Of a DNA stretch of 64,000 nucleotides, positions 1-22,413 are shown in pieces. Source of the stretch: Setaria digitata. Lineage: Eukaryota; Nematoda; Chromadorea; Rhabditida; Setariidae. A program made the position numbers and the translations under genes. The notes beneath the pieces were generated by a model that ran no database searches, was not told the origin of the DNA, and was given only the letters and a program-made list of their open reading frames with translations. The stretch covers positions 62,001-126,000 of the forward strand of contig RCAB01000023.1 of NCBI GenBank assembly GCA_003640385.1. Reading direction: 5' to 3'. The stretch's first letter is position 1. Every line of letters begins with the position of its first letter.

Positions 1-2749
1 AGATAAGATTACGTTCCAAGAGTCTCGAACAGGCACCTTCTACTATCTACACTGTATCTTTTTTACAAAATACTAATTTAAAGACTACTAATTGGACGGT
101 GAGGATGTAGTAAACTCCAGGAATAATTAATTCGTTCTGAAAAATTCTTCTTAGCTTGCTGTGCAAGAAGGGTTTTTGTCCGTTTGATAGCCAGCAAATA
201 AATGCATGCTACAAACGAAACAAATACTTGAATGGTTAATCGTACTGAATGCGACCTTTCAGGAAAAAAAAGGCCTTCCCAAGCAGTGTAGTTTACGTAG
301 TTCTTTAAAAATTGAACATTAACTTTCGCGGCAAATGTACCACCACAAATGACATTGATGTAAAATGACATCGCAGCTATTCCCGCATTTATCAATTCTT
401 TCAGTTACTTTTCATCCCACAAAAAAAGGGAAAATGGGAACCAATATTCAGAAATTATTTATTATACATTTATTGCACCCTTTTTTTTTATCGACATGCG
501 CTTGACATACAAAAATGTAGATGCGAATAAGTCAAAAGAATTTTCATAAAAAGTCGGAACTCGTTGTTGTCTCGTAGTAAAAGCACAAATGGTATATTTA
601 TCCGATGCTATCATTACCAATCCTCAGGCAGAAAACAACCACATTTCCTACTTGGCATTCTTTACTTAGAACGATTCTGTCAAATAATTCAAGCAGGGAC
701 TTAAGGTATGGCGACTGGGAGAACAAAGCGATACGAAAGAAATCTAAAAGTATACGGATGAAATAATTGTTTAAGAAAAATCACTAAAAAGCTAAATGAA
801 CTGCGTTAGGATTTTCTGACAAGTCTTAGGAAGTCAAAAAATCGAAATTCCCCGATATATCTTGGAGTCGAAAAAATGATAATGAAATTTTAATCTGCGA
901 AACACAAGAAAACATAGGATACAGGACACCGAAGAATGAAATCCATTCATAAAATATTATAAGAGAAAAAAACCGAAAAATGAAACAAACTTACTAACAA
1001 CCTAAAAAAAAAGAAAAAATAATAAATGAATTAAACACGTTGTAAGTGCCAATAGCCGTAAATAAATATATAACAGAATACAAGCTTTAAGACCGGAATT
1101 AATGGAACACAGATTAGAATAAGGTTGTCTTAAAATTCACACATAGAAAGGCCCGAAACATGATGCTCTATCATGGGCAGTGTATCTTCGTTCCTTAAAA
1201 TACAGGTTCCTTAAAATACAGTTGTCTTTACTTTCTCTTTTCTTTATCTGCAATTCTAAATGTATAAAACCCATGGAAAAAAAGAGACCAGAAATAATGC
1301 CAAAAAAGCCCATGACATGGCAACTTCAATTCCAATGCAAGGTATGAAAACCATAAAGAACAGCTTCAAATAAACCCATAACGGATCAAATTAAAGCACC
1401 TAAAGAAAACATTTCACTAAAACATTAATTAAATAAAAAGAACGCGGGTAGCTATGTTCAGGAAGCTTTAACTTGATGGAAAAGACAACAGTAAAACACG
1501 GGCAATATCTCTACAATGAAAGAATTCCACTGTCCACTGTCTTTAAAATTACTTTGTTTTTGGACAAGGCGCATACCATAATTGTCACTTCCATGAATCA
1601 CTGCGTGCTAACAAAGCAAAAATTCTTGATTAACGAATATAAAAAACAGGGCTAATAGTTCCTTTAATGAGAAAATATACATTTAATTAACCATTAGGCT
1701 TTTAAATGTTTCATGAAAAAAAAAAAAAACATAACCTTTAATTTATTTACATTATGAAGTTTTTCCACTGTAAAACATTGCTGGATTTATGTACAGTAAC
1801 AGCAATTAAATAACAAAAGAAATGTAACAATATGTACAAGCAAGTTGAAAGTGCCCTACCCACAAAATGCATATTTCACCAGGACATCTATAAATATGGA
1901 CATAATTTTAAATAAATTTCAGAGCAGAAATAATTTGATCATTCATAAGAAAAACTTTAGTCCCATAAATTCTTGATCAATTATTTTGGCTAAAATTGTT
2001 GGAATTTGATCAAAAACATAAGAGCAGCTTGGTAGTTTCAGTAAAAATGTTTAACTTATGTGGCGTCAGAAAAAGAAAGAACAAAAACAAAAGAGGATCT
2101 AAATTTTTTGAAAAATAATTCGCAACAAAACCAGAAAATGGGATTCCGAAAAAAAAAAATGTTTTAACAAAAAAAAAAGTAAATCCACCAGAAAGAAATC
2201 TCTTGGCGAGAGGGTAAATTAAACGAAATTAAACAAATTAAATTTACTACTCCAAGTCGACTTAAACTGTAAACAAAAGCATTTTCAAGGTGAGAATAAC
2301 GATGTGGCAAAAACTGCAACTTTAAAATGACATCTGTAAGCATCGTCTGATCTCGATGATTTAACACTACCATAATATTGAATTAGTTCTAAGAGCTGGT
2401 AGAAAAATCAGAAATATATTGAAAAATTCAACTTAAGCGATAAAAGAGATATGCACATAGTAAATTAATCAATATCATCTTGCACGCTCCAAAAAAAAAA
2501 AGAAAAAAACTCCATAAAAAAGGCCACTATAAAAGTAGAAAAATCTGCTATCGAATCAAATGATTTGTCTCGATGCATGTTTCCCTTTTCAATTCTTATT
2601 TTTACAGTTACATTTTTCTGATCCCGAACTTGATTAAAATTTGGTGGGTCACAATTATAAAAACAGAACAAAAATTAAACGAACCAAAAGTGATCCTAAT
2701 AATTCCAAAAAAAAAACAATGAATACACATTTAATGAACTGCAGAATGA
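1..2749. other. Gene-poor flank downstream of the MNK kinase gene
   Basis: I see no supportable gene here. The sequence is very AT-rich with many A-runs, as expected for 3' UTR or intergenic DNA. A 105-codon open frame on the minus strand (78-395) holds one hydrophobic stretch (LTIQVFVSFVACIYLLAI) but has no recognisable domain or partner exons and could be chance. A 15 bp unit (ttccttaaaatacag) is repeated head to tail at about 1192-1221. The 3' UTR and poly(A) site of the kinase gene must lie here, but I cannot place them. Confidence 0.5.
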
Positions 2750-10845
<8,096 letters not shown>

Positions 10846-13800
10846 TGCGTCCGTTGTGGCTTCTCAATCCAAAATCGTGCCAAATGTTCCTTAGAACGAC
10901 AAGAAAATGACTAAATTGTTACTGCGGGAGACTGTCTGATCTCGAGAAGAATAAGAGATGGGATTAAAGACAAAAACTTTTTTTCGCTCGCTTTCCCTGT
11001 GATGATACTATTAAAAGGCTGTTTCCTGATGTGAACGCGTGAACAGAGATAAGAACGACACGCGAGGTAGAGTTGGGGAAATAGACTGTTGCCGCTGATA
11101 CCGACTTGATTGAATAAGCTAATTGAGCAGGTTATATACCTGAAAATTGAAAACTGTAAAAAGCAATTTTTCCATTTTTTCCGAAAGCTAGAAGGAAATA
11201 AAAAACAATTTCAAGGCATGCATCTTGAAGGCCTCAAAACTCAAGCGAGTAATGAGTAAGGATCGTCTTAAAAATTAGAATTTTAGTTCAGAAGCTTAAC
11301 AAGAAATGAAAAAAGTAAGCTAGATACGAACTTCAGCACTGGTATTGTTTTAACAAAGTTCTGACTCTTATTGTTCAGTTCACTTATTACCTTTATGATC
11401 ATAGGTTACCTTTAATTCTTGTTTGGATAAAAAAATTAAAGAAATTTTCTGATGTAAGATTTTTAAAAATATTGCTTTTTTCATTCCTTCAAAATTCTAC
11501 TAAGAAAAAAAATTTCCAAAAGGCACACAGCGAAAATTTCTTACTTCTCAATGACAGTGCAACTATGTGTATTTATCAATAAATCATTTATTTTTCTTTT
11601 TTCACAATGAAGCACGCCTAATGAAGTCAAAGCTTGCAAAGGATTTTGTGAACTCATCACAGTTTTTGCAGAAATTTAATTGGCTCGATATTAAAAATGC
11701 CCGAAAAAGTTTACTATCGCCTGCACAACTATGATCTGCTAAAGTAGGAAGATAAATCACTACATATGGGAACAAGGAAAATAAGAGAAATCATCATTTA
11801 ATTAACTATTATACAATCAAACAGAAGCAAAGATATAGAATTTCACGTTATTCAAAAGCCAATCATTAATTTCTTGCAGGAGTCACATCTACCAAGCACT
11901 GTTTTCAACATTTAACCAAATCAATACACATATTTTGCTTAAAGCACGCATCATCTGGAAGGTAATATGTTTTCCTCTTTCTTCCCCAGGGTGAAGAAAT
12001 GTTTTAAAAACGATAAATAAGTATCACTTAACGGTGTTAAAAGGTTGAAATATCCAAGGAACGTCAACCCATGCAAGTCCGGATACTTTGTGAAAATAAA
12101 AATAAACAATATTAACACAGTTTTCTCAAATTTCAATAATATCGTCAACCTATGTAACAGTACTAGATCAATGGCGGAACAGAAAATTAAACCTCATAAC
12201 ACCAGATAAGGACTACTGCGTAGTCTACACAGTAGCAGTGATTAAAAAAATGACCGCAAGGATTTCAAACTTCATGAGGATGAACAAAGTCATAAGTGAA
12301 ATTTTGCATCTATCTCTTTCTCTTCTTCCCAATAATCAATCATTTCTTTTTACCCTCTCCTCACACACTCTCTGAATGAACATTACGATTCATCTCCTGT
12401 TGAGGTTCGCTCGTGTGAGTTTTGAAAAGAATTTATTACTCAGTCGGCGTCGAAACAACTTGGTTAATCCCTGAGCTTAATTCATTTTAGTGGAAGCAGA
12501 AAGGCACCTGTGTCTCGAACTCCTCTCATTTCACAAAAGCGTTTGTGAAAGTACGATGGAACACGAATGATGAATCGACAGTGGAATCAAAATGAAAAAT
12601 AGTAAAGTCATACTCCCTTGAATGCTGTATCTGTCGATAATGGGCTTTGCTAGATGATCAAAAAAGCGTTTCTAGTTATGGTTTTTTTTTTTCACCCTTG
12701 CACGCAAATGAAATTTTCGGAACAGAAATATGGGGGTCAAAAGAGATTCCAGCAGGAAAAAATCGTCACAACATAAGCTATTATTGCTCCAAAATAAATT
12801 AACCCCAGTTTGCCGTAGAGAAAAACAACCGAACTAGAATTTTTTTTCATTTATGTTAAATAATTGGTTTCCTTCACTTTTCTAAGCTTTATATTGCAAA
12901 CAAATTCTCCCACTCCACAGTTACCACATGTATCTCTTTCGATGATCATTGATCAAGAAATGAGGAACTACAGAAACAGCCGTACCAGACGGTACGTTTC
13001 TCCATCAACTCTCCAATTTCCTTCGCAACAAATCCAGGGAATACCTAAGAGCAAAAATTACTATAAAACTTGAAGTCCTTATTAAAATTTTAAAAAAAAA
13101 AATGTAGGAATATAATCCCAAACCTCGTAATGTTAATTTCGTCTGGACAGTTTCGAGAGTATAAGGCTAAATTATTTCAGTTTGAGCTGTTTGGTAACCA
13201 GATGAATTTCACTCTCACCAACTGTCACGTTTCTCAACCACCAGAATCGTAGTGACTAGTGCACACGAATTCCTTCCTTCGTTCACCGAACTCTGTAATG
13301 AAATTTATCCATAACTGAAATTTCTGAAAAAAAAAAAAAAAAAAAAAAAAACAATAAAACGACTGCAACACAAACTTATGTAAAAGGCGTGTCCGAAGTC
13401 TGAAGCTAAATCTATAAAGGACTGAACTCTTAAACTAAAAAACTGGACTTTGTAAAAAATTTCTGAAGAATTTTGTAAACTGCACTCTTCGCGGATGATG
13501 CAATTTTACATCAAAATGACAGATTTGAAAAGTCGTTTAAAAAATATAAATTTTAAAAAATATTTTGGAAAAACACTCATAGTGAATGCAAGATAAGTAA
13601 ATGAAATGAATGGTGAGAGAAACACATTAAACGATAACTATAATAAGGCAGGTGGTCAGCGGTTAACACAGGTCAACATACAACTGCCTATCGTTGAAAA
13701 ATTGCCACTTTCTCAGAAGCTTTTTATACAATCCGTTGTTCTTTATCATCGAAATTATACTGAAGTGAATGGGCAAGCGGGAGGATTTAAGTATGTCAGA

Positions 13801-15419
13801 TCCTTTCCCCGCTATTTGTAAATGGCACCATTAAACTAACAATTCCTTCGGCATGATATTCGAAGCTAACATTTTGAAACCTTCCCTGGAATTACTCTTA
13901 CAGCCCTATTCATTTACAATAAATATAAACTGAACAATTTATAAGGACATAATTTTTCAATAGGGAACTAAAATTACAGCATATGTCTATCTGTACGGCA
14001 ATTCCCACCCACCGATCTGTTCCAGAAAATACAACCGATGGATACTCTAGAAGTGGACGACAACATTAAAAATTTTTTTGAATTTCACAATTAAAATTTA
14101 AAGTGGGCAATAGCTGGGGAATGCAAAATACCGCGCAACGATTTCTAGGTAAGCGAGGAGGGGAGAGGGAGGAAGGTAAATTGTAAAAATAGGTAAATTT
14201 CGTGAACCTCCTTGTTTTTGACTTGATCTAATAAAATTTCTCATTCCAAAATCCCATCTCATGATGCAAAACAAGGTGGTATTAAATGTGACCTACTCCA
14301 GTATTCCATCCTACCAAATTCTCCTGCATCTGCACAGTAAACCAAATCTCAGATCGAAATAGCTCAACAAAGTTCACTACACAGCGAAACAGAAAACTAT
14401 GAATAAATATCAACAGTCTGCAGACACGACCTTAGTTGACAGCTTCATTGACACACCGAGTCTGGTCCCGTACTTAGCTCTAAATAGGTAACAGTGCAGT
14501 AATGGGAAGGGAATACGAGCAGTCTTGAGCAAACCAGCTAAACCGGACTTCTGCGCCAGCACACCGACACATACACCCTCTACTACATAGAGACGGAAAT
14601 GTGTGCAAGCCATATAATGAAGACTGGCAGAGTGATGCCGTCAAGTGCAATAACATCCGGCCAGGTCAGCTACTCCGAAAAATTCTTCCGTCAGCGACTA
14701 GGCTTCAAAAGTGACAGAAGAAAATAAAAAGTATCGGGCATCCCAGGCAGAACTATGCAAACAGAATGCCCAGAGAGCTGGCGAAGCTTCGATCAAGCAT
14801 CACTAGAAGTACCACAGAGCTACCACGGGACGGCTTGGTGGTCGAGAATCCACTCACAGTAGACATGGTGGAATCGAGTCCGAACGAATCCTGAAAGAGA
14901 CCACCAGGTGAGTAAAAGGAAAAGCCTCCTTCTGCAAGGCTCTCCTCTCCTCCTGTAACGTCGAGAACCTTCCAGAAGCATCGCCTTCCTGTAATGCCTA
15001 ACCATTCATTCAGCTGACAGCCATACTGCCAGTCAGTTAGAGTCATTCGTAGCACACCAATAACAGACAACGCTAGGACGAAAGATCAAAGAGGAGAGAC
15101 AGCCTTGCAAGGAGAAAAAGATGCGTAGTACCAGCTGTGCTTGCATCAGTGATGTCCATACGACATGCAATAGTGTGTGTTGCTGAGATGATGCCACACA
15201 GATAAGAAGAGTGAAAAGTAAACAAACTCGGAAGAGGACGAGAAAAGATGCACTCAGTGTGTAAAAGCAGAGAGTCAGTCAAAAAGGGAAAAGAAAAGAA
15301 CGTTCGCAAATCTATCAAATCATGCAACAAATTTCCGAACGAAGTAACGAACAAAAGAGAGAGAGAGCAGACGAGGAAGCCCTCGTCCACTACCGAAATT
15401 CGCGAAACCTACCACTGAC

Positions 15420-15780
15420 AGCGAATTTTTCATTTAATAGGGTGTGTAGTGATCATTGGTCGCTTAGCTGGGACTATACGACTCGCTGCTAAGTCGAGAC
15501 CGAAGATCGCAAGGTGTCTTTGTTGACAGCTTTCCATCATATACTCTTCACAACCAAGGACGACGTGGTCATGTGACGCAGTTGGCGTCAGGTAGGAAGT
15601 GAAGCGGTACGCAGAGCCGGATTTTAGAACTAGTGCTGAAGGACGACGTCATCTACGTGCATGATCCTCTGTTTCCTGGTTGCCTTCACTGCCTTCGTTC
15701 CGCTCTCGAGTTGCTCGCTCACGTTTAGTACGTTCCCGTACGCCACGTAATCCGCATTCCTGTTTGCGTTGAATTCACAC
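15420..15780. promoter_or_regulatory. GC- and CpG-richer island with CRE/AP-1-like words
   Basis: Base composition here is visibly richer in G, C and CpG than the AT-rich surroundings. CRE/AP-1-like words are crowded together: tgacgca (15574-15580), ggcgtca (15584-15590) and gacgtca (15645-15651), with several acgt and gtacg words nearby. The island lies between two divergent genes and has no convincing open frame, so a distal promoter or enhancer is a reasonable reading. This is composition-based inference only. Confidence 0.25.
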
Positions 15781-18700
15781 TACATTTTCAACTGATTAGC
15801 CGACTAGTGTTGTGCTGACATATCAACATAAGTCACTACGGCAAACGTCTCACTTCCTCTATGGAAAAGAAAGATATATTTATCGTAAAGAAACAGAAGC
15901 TCCGAAACTGGGGCAGTTAGACGTTATTTACACACGTATGATAGAGGGCTCGTATTAATTGGGCAAAAGATGGATCAGATAGGAAGGTAAATTGAAATCA
16001 GATATTTCGAGACATCAGGGCTGACCTCCCTGCGACGCTTATGACACTTCAGGACATCAGGCTACACCTCATCGCAGTGTCGCAGAGTTTAGAAGCAGAT
16101 AATGGTTGCAGTGCTCTGCTTGATGTAAAACACACATATTTTGGAGCTGGACTATCAGGTTGCTTTAAGAGGTCAGAAAAAACAAAGTAAGGGACTTTTC
16201 GTGTGAGACCCTTACTGAAGAGTTCTAATTTGAACTTAATTCCTTTAATTACTTCAGAACCTACGTTGGAGAGCTGTGAGACTACTGAAATTTGAATTTG
16301 AGGACTTCCTGAAATGAAAGCAGTTGTTTTTGCAGATTGTTTGCAGGAGATGATTCCCTATGTCCAAATATGACTGAGCTTAACCTCACCAGCCGTCCCT
16401 TCTGACATAAAGTACTTGTGTACACACATCTACAGCAAAAAGTTGAAGGGGTAGTCGGAGGAGAGGTCGTTGAGAATGACCGCTTTCCTTTCCTCGCCTT
16501 TCCAATACCATTTTGCAAGAAAGATCCCCTATCAGCCGTAAAATTCCTGGGCACTACCCCTTAATTTGAATAAAAGAGGCAAAGAATTAAGTGAATCACT
16601 TCGTCTCATTCACTGACAATCACACAACTGCAAACGCGTCAACACCTTTTGCGGTGGCTCACTTTTTCGAGGAAATTTAATCGGAAAAAAGAGAGGTGCT
16701 GGGAAAAGAGAGGATTGTATGGAGCAGAAGAAAAGGTGAAATAATGGAAAGGCCATTCGGCAGCATTAGTGAACCGTGTAATCAGAGGGCCGTTCTGCTA
16801 CCGTTGCTAATGATACCATGTCGTATCATATAGTTAGTGATACGTTCTCGAGAGTAGGGAATCAGCCGAAAGATCTCTCCCGAAATCACTTTCCAGATGT
16901 GATTGAGAATGCACCTATCGATTGGTTTTTCATTTTCCAAGCAGCGGTCGATCTGAACAGTTTCCTCTTTCCATTCCTAGAATGGGCATGCACCGATCTG
17001 TCACTGCTCGAGAGTGAAATTGATTTGCTGAATGAAAAGAGAACGAGAGGAGAGAGAGCCTCCAAAGCCTTCCTTCATGTGACAGCAGCGATCTAAAGAA
17101 AAGATTCAGGAAATTTGTCGTCGATATATTTAGTCTTGATAGAGGGGAAAGGTTCAAAGATCGTGCAGTAGCAAGACTGACTGATGATAGATGCTTGGAA
17201 GAGTGGGAAAGGGTAAGAAAACAATTTTAAAATTTCCTTTTTAACTGATAAACTGAGAATAAAGAATACTGTTCCTTTCGTTTTGATACTCTTTCACTTT
17301 TTCCTTTAGGTTTTTCAGGCCTGACAAATAAGTCTAAGAAATTTGTATCTATTAGAACTAATCAGGCATTCCTTCATGTAGACCAAGTTACAGGACATAA
17401 TTAGAGATCCAAAATTCATCTTCCATTTGAAACTTTGAAGATTATTGGTGTTGAAAATGAAGGAGATAAAGTGAGGAAGGCCGTACAAAGATTTTAGTTC
17501 AGTCTCGACCCTCGGGGAACATAGAATGGGGTCTTGATTTTTTAGGAGAAAAAAGTAATTATTTTCTACATTGATTAACGCTAGTCATAAAAACACATCA
17601 AAAAAAGCAATCACCGTGAAATGAAATGCCATATGATAGGACTGCATGACGAGAAAAATCTTTTAAATGGATAAAAGTTTTGGAAATTGAAAGAATGAGT
17701 TGATTCTTGCTATTATTGTATTCATTGTTCCACTTTCATCATCGTGAAACTATTATTCGGTTAAGAATATAAGAAAAAAAAAATTGAAAAAAAATTTTAA
17801 GACCATTAAGTTAGTGTTGGCACTGAGTCTTTGCTGTAGGTCACCATTACTTTGAGTTATGACGAGCTAAAATGTTAGCCAAAGTTGGATTGACTTCCCA
17901 TATCTCTTTCTCCTTATTAGTTACAAATCTTGCTCATAGTATTACGTTCCCATACTTAATTAATTAGTGGCTGACTATGAAATACCACGAGAAAAAGAAG
18001 AAAAAGATAGTAAATCTGTCGAAACTAATCAGAAAGAATAATCGTGACGAATTGTGTTCTACCTAAGAAGTTCGAAAGCAGAAAAGTAGAATACTTTGCA
18101 GTGTTTACCAATTTGTAAACTCTTTTTATGTTCAATGCTAATACTACAACTTCTGTAAATTTAAGGACCAGTTCGAGGCATACTTTACTACTGTTTGATA
18201 TCCAATATAGCTCTAGTGGCCATCAAATAGTGTGATGCTGGTATCAAGATGTAAAGAGGATGTCCTCGGGATTTCCAGATGAAATGAAGTGACAATTGGG
18301 TCCTTGTCTAAATAAAAGGTACATGAAACAGATGCTAATTGTAGTACGAGACCTGTAGATGTCAATAGTAAATTGCATCCAGTTCAGGAAATTTAAGAAA
18401 TTCACTCTTCCGCAGGATAGATGGCGTGAATCATTTCTGCGTAATCAGAATTTTCATTTGAACATTTAAATATTCTTATTCTTTATAATGAATACGATAC
18501 CATCATTTTTATCGGCAATAAACAACTAATTCCTGAAAAGATCAAACCAAGGAATCAAACAATTTCAGGTTCATTCTCACAATTTATATGCACCATCATC
18601 CATCCGGAATTATGTAAACAGTTGCTGTTATGTTCTATCGACAGGTCTACGAAACGTTTTTCACCAAACAGCAGCTATAATTTGCTTAATTAGGATGGCC

Positions 18701-20160
18701 TACATGCAAGTAGAAGATCGCTCCCTTCTTAAATGTACCACTGGATAACTTTTTCAAAGAAAGTAACATAGGATCCTTTTTCCTTTCCCTCTTTCGACCT
18801 TTTGCTGTCACCTGATCATTACTTCTAGTCTGAATTACTCTCAACAGATGAACCTCGTTCACTTTTAGTCTAGATAGTCAACGTAATAAAAAATGATTGC
18901 ACTTAGTCGAGCTTCCATCTGTTGTGTTCTTATCCACGCAGTCTTGCAGTACTGTAGGAGTGCGCATCTGACAAAACAAACTTTCGTCACCAATAACAAC
19001 TTTTTTGCTAAGCATCTCCGACTGAGAGAGATAAGGAAGTATTTTTCCCGGAGAGTTTGAATGATACTTCGAAGGATGACGAAGTACCAGACAACCATCC
19101 AACCATTCCTCTTGGAAAATGATTACAATTTGTTTCCGCTTCATGTAACTGTTAAATCCGATCCTTCTGGCTTAGATACGATGCAAATTTTGAAACTTTC
19201 CTTTACAATCGCTTCTTTCGCTTAGACTTCGCAACTAATAAATTAAAATAAAAAAGGAAAATTTCAGGCACCTCAGATGTTTGCTCATCTATCAGATCTT
19301 ATCTAAATATTTGCTTCCAAATCAACCAGAAAATCTTATTAAAATAAGTCAAACTGATCCCTGACATGTGTGATTGAACTTTTTAAATGCCGTTTACAAT
19401 TGAATTACAATCGTTATAATGATGGAAAGGTTCAAGCAAGTCAATTTGAGTAGAGCATCAGAAAAAGACAATTCATCTGATGAATGAAATCAGTTGAAAT
19501 AACTGGTTTGGCTTTCAAAACGATTGAAAAAGTTCGAATAAGTAATAAAACTGATCAATGATTTCTCATCGTTTTACATTCTAATTTTTGGAAGGAATTC
19601 TTCACAGTGTAAATTTACTGATATTAAAATGGAAGTAAATACAGACAGGGTTTAGAATTCTACTGCCCTATATGTGCATTATCCAAAACAATCTTCCTTA
19701 AAAAGCTTTGTATTATTAAATTTCAATTGATTTCAGATCATTGCAAATCAATGCTGAATCCAACTCCGCCTTTAATGAAGTTTTTTTTTCTAAATTTTCA
19801 TGTTTTCCGAGTTTTCGGAAAATTGGTTGCAAGCCATGGCAAGTTAGCATTGAATTTGAATAATATAAATTTCGTTCATCATTTTTACAAATCAAAATTT
19901 GCGCAACTGACAGCTGTTATACTGGAACTTTAACGCCAGCATGATTGCACTTAGCAAACTTTTACATTGTTGTGCAACTGAATGTTGATAAATTTTGTTA
20001 TTTTAAAAGAAGTGAAATTTAAGAGATAGAAATGAAGGATAACTAAGTAATAGGATGAAGAGTAGCATATCAAATTAAACATATACTCATTGACAGGTAC
20101 AGAAAACGGAAGGAAGGGAAATGTTTGACTGATTGCTTGTTACGGTTAGTCAGTTCGTTT

Positions 20161-20199
20161 GATTCGGCTCGACTCGATTCGATTCGGTTCGATTCGATT
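20161..20199. repeat. Short degenerate GATTCG microsatellite
   Basis: Six to seven imperfect copies of a gattcg/gactcg hexamer run through gattcggctcgactcgattc and beyond, followed at about 20223-20240 by a ttcgttca/ttcgttcat doublet. No coding function is apparent. Confidence 0.7.
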
Positions 20200-20325
20200 T
20201 ATTCCAAAGGGTACATCAAATAGTTCGTTCATTCGTTCATTGATCAGCACAGCAAAAGGGAGGATTCATCATTACCGGGACCTCAACAAAGAGGAGAAGT
20301 AAAAAGAGAAGGGAGGAATCAATCA

Positions 20326-20592
20326 ATGAGTCGGGAAACCCCTCAAAAACTTTTCTACCAAACATCAGAAATACGGATACAGGTCATGGAAATGACGGGG
20401 TGTTATACCTTTTGGCCCTCCATGACCGAATGGACAGCTGACCTCCTTCCTTTAATTCGAGGTACCACTGGCCCCTATGAACACAGTGGTACAGTACTGA
20501 TGACAATCGATCACAATCGATATTTCATAAATCTTACGTTTCGTAATGATCACTTACGGAGTATTATTGATTACTGCAACAGCAGCTGTTAG
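20326..20592 (+). CDS. Orphan 88-codon open frame, function unknown
   Basis: An ATG-started frame of 88 codons sits after a purine-rich leader. Its composition is less AT-rich than its surroundings. I recognise no domain; the C-terminal half (TIDHNRYFINLTF..) is mixed polar/hydrophobic. Its position, 2 kb upstream of the hydroxylase exons on the same strand, leaves open an upstream exon of that gene, but it does not resemble the family's ACT regulatory domain and ends in a stop with no obvious donor. It may be chance. Confidence 0.15.
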   Translation: MSRETPQKLFYQTSEIRIQVMEMTGCYTFWPSMTEWTADLLPLIRGTTGPYEHSGTVLMTIDHNRYFINLTFRNDHLRSIIDYCNSSC

Positions 20593-21381
20593 AATGGTGA
20601 TATGATTTTGATGACGGTATTGTACACTTATTAGTGTGATAGCTAGATATGCTTGCTGAACTCCGCGATATACCGGTAGTTGAGATCTTAGTGTGAAAGC
20701 ATTTCGGTGCTGTAGAGACACTGATATCTGAGGAGATTCTTTTGGTGGAAATTTCAGAAAAATCGATTTATCATCGTAAATGCGAATTCGAAACATCTTT
20801 CAGAGGAGTGGAGAATGTCGAGGAAGCTGCTCCAATGCTCTATCACAACTTCCTGAGATAGCTAGAGCCACTTTCTTGAAGTAGCATGATAACCTTACTC
20901 AACAGTGTTTCTGTCATCCGAAGTTTTCTAAAATACCATGCTTACGTGCTTCCTGAGGATCATGACAAAGCTTCAGTATAATCACTGGATTTTTAGATAA
21001 AAGTGATTATTTATATTTTATGATAGCAATATCAAGTTACGATCTGTTCAAACATTCGAGATAGAAGATTGGAGCTACCTTCAAACTGATATCCCATATC
21101 ATGTCAGGTGTTAATCTAAGCATCAGTTTCATAAATATGATATGTGGTATGATAAGCATCCGAACCAACAATAATGATAAGCTAAAAGCAATAGTTTTAA
21201 TACTCTGTGTTTTTGGCTTATGATGAAATCAGTAAAAGGGATTTTCAAACAGCTATTTCGACGTATAATTCAATTCGTAATTTAATTTATTGTTTAGTCA
21301 ACCAATAAAATCAATCGACATTTAAATCGTTTCTGTATTTATTATATATCTATACATAATTATTTAATTATATATGCTTAT

Positions 21382-21409
21382 AAATTCCGTTATATATATA
21401 ATGGAATTT
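21382..21409. repeat. AT-rich inverted repeat
   Basis: The sequence aaattccgttata...tataatggaattt forms a 28 bp near-perfect palindrome with one mismatched pair, set in a TATATA-rich stretch (about 21340-21440). It could extrude as a cruciform or mark a small AT-rich element; no terminal inverted repeats or target duplication were seen. Confidence 0.6.
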
Positions 21410-22413
21410 TTATAATTATATATTTGTAATTATATATATATTCAAAGTCATATTCAAATAATACATTCTTATTTGAGTGACTACTGAATGGGTCATCCTT
21501 CTATAATAGGCCTTCTGAGATGAGATAAGCACTTGTTTGATGTCAGCCTCTCCTGACTGACTTTATCCACCTGACTGATACTGGGATACACCTGTAATGT
21601 ACAAATTATTCGTTGTAGAAGTGGCCTCAACTTTTCTTGCAGAGGAAGAGTTGAATGGATCAAGTTGACCGGCGAATTGAAGCCAGTTTTGAGTTCTCAA
21701 ATATGAAAATTCTTGGCGTTTTCGGTACAACTGACGCGTTCATTGGAGAAAGTTAATAAAAAATTCAACTATCATCGTGTGTGGCAAAGTGGATTGCAGA
21801 CATCAAACAATATAAAGTTATGGGTGAAATATCTTACTTGTGTAATAACAAATGGCTAACGTTCAATACACCAGGCAGATACTGACGTATCGTTTCTTGC
21901 TTATGATATGTTCATCAGAGTCTTAGGGCCACCATCTATGAAAAATTCTATGAAACTCATAATTAAATATGTTTCAGGGTACAGAAGCTAACTGAAATGA
22001 TGCGCTTGTTGTCGTTTCGAATTTGCATTCCTTGTTGTATGTATTCAAAATAAGAAAAAATTTTTAAAACTTCAGAAATTTTATTTCCGTTCTAAAAATA
22101 AATGAGGGATGCACTTTGAAAATGAAGAAGTTTGTTCAGCACCGCTTCTAATCAAGAAATAATTCTTGATATTGTGATATAAGTAAAATGAAATCAAAAC
22201 CAAGATTTCTAATTAATTTATTCTGAATAGAAAGCATTCCAGATCGAGGGCTTTGTTATCTCAGTGGTCAAAATCACACTTCATTATTTTACAACTTCGC
22301 AAAGTAAGCGTAATTTTAGAGAAATTGAATTTCCATTTCTCTTCGATGCACTGATCATTATTATTATTGATTTCACTTTGAATTTCTTTTTACAATCTTC
22401 TATAACCTTTCAG

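Larger units (their letters stand above)
10846..22413. other. Long gene-poor interval between divergent MNK and hydroxylase genes
   Basis: No recognisable protein-coding gene was found in about 11.5 kb. It should hold the MNK promoter and 5' UTR, and probably the promoter and unresolved N-terminal exons of the hydroxylase gene. It contains an A-run at about 13326-13351, a GC-richer island near 15.4-15.8 kb, a short GATTCG array (20161-20199), an orphan frame (20326-20592) and an AT-rich inverted repeat (21382-21409). Open frames at 14.4-15.4 kb and 18.9-19.1 kb show no family motif or flanking splice sites. Confidence 0.5.

Noticed and set aside
18865..19144. Two overlapping minus-strand frames, one with VVIGDES recalling the mariner-type GDE motif.
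   Set aside because: No other transposase motif, no terminal inverted repeats and no target-site duplication; the similarity is too short.
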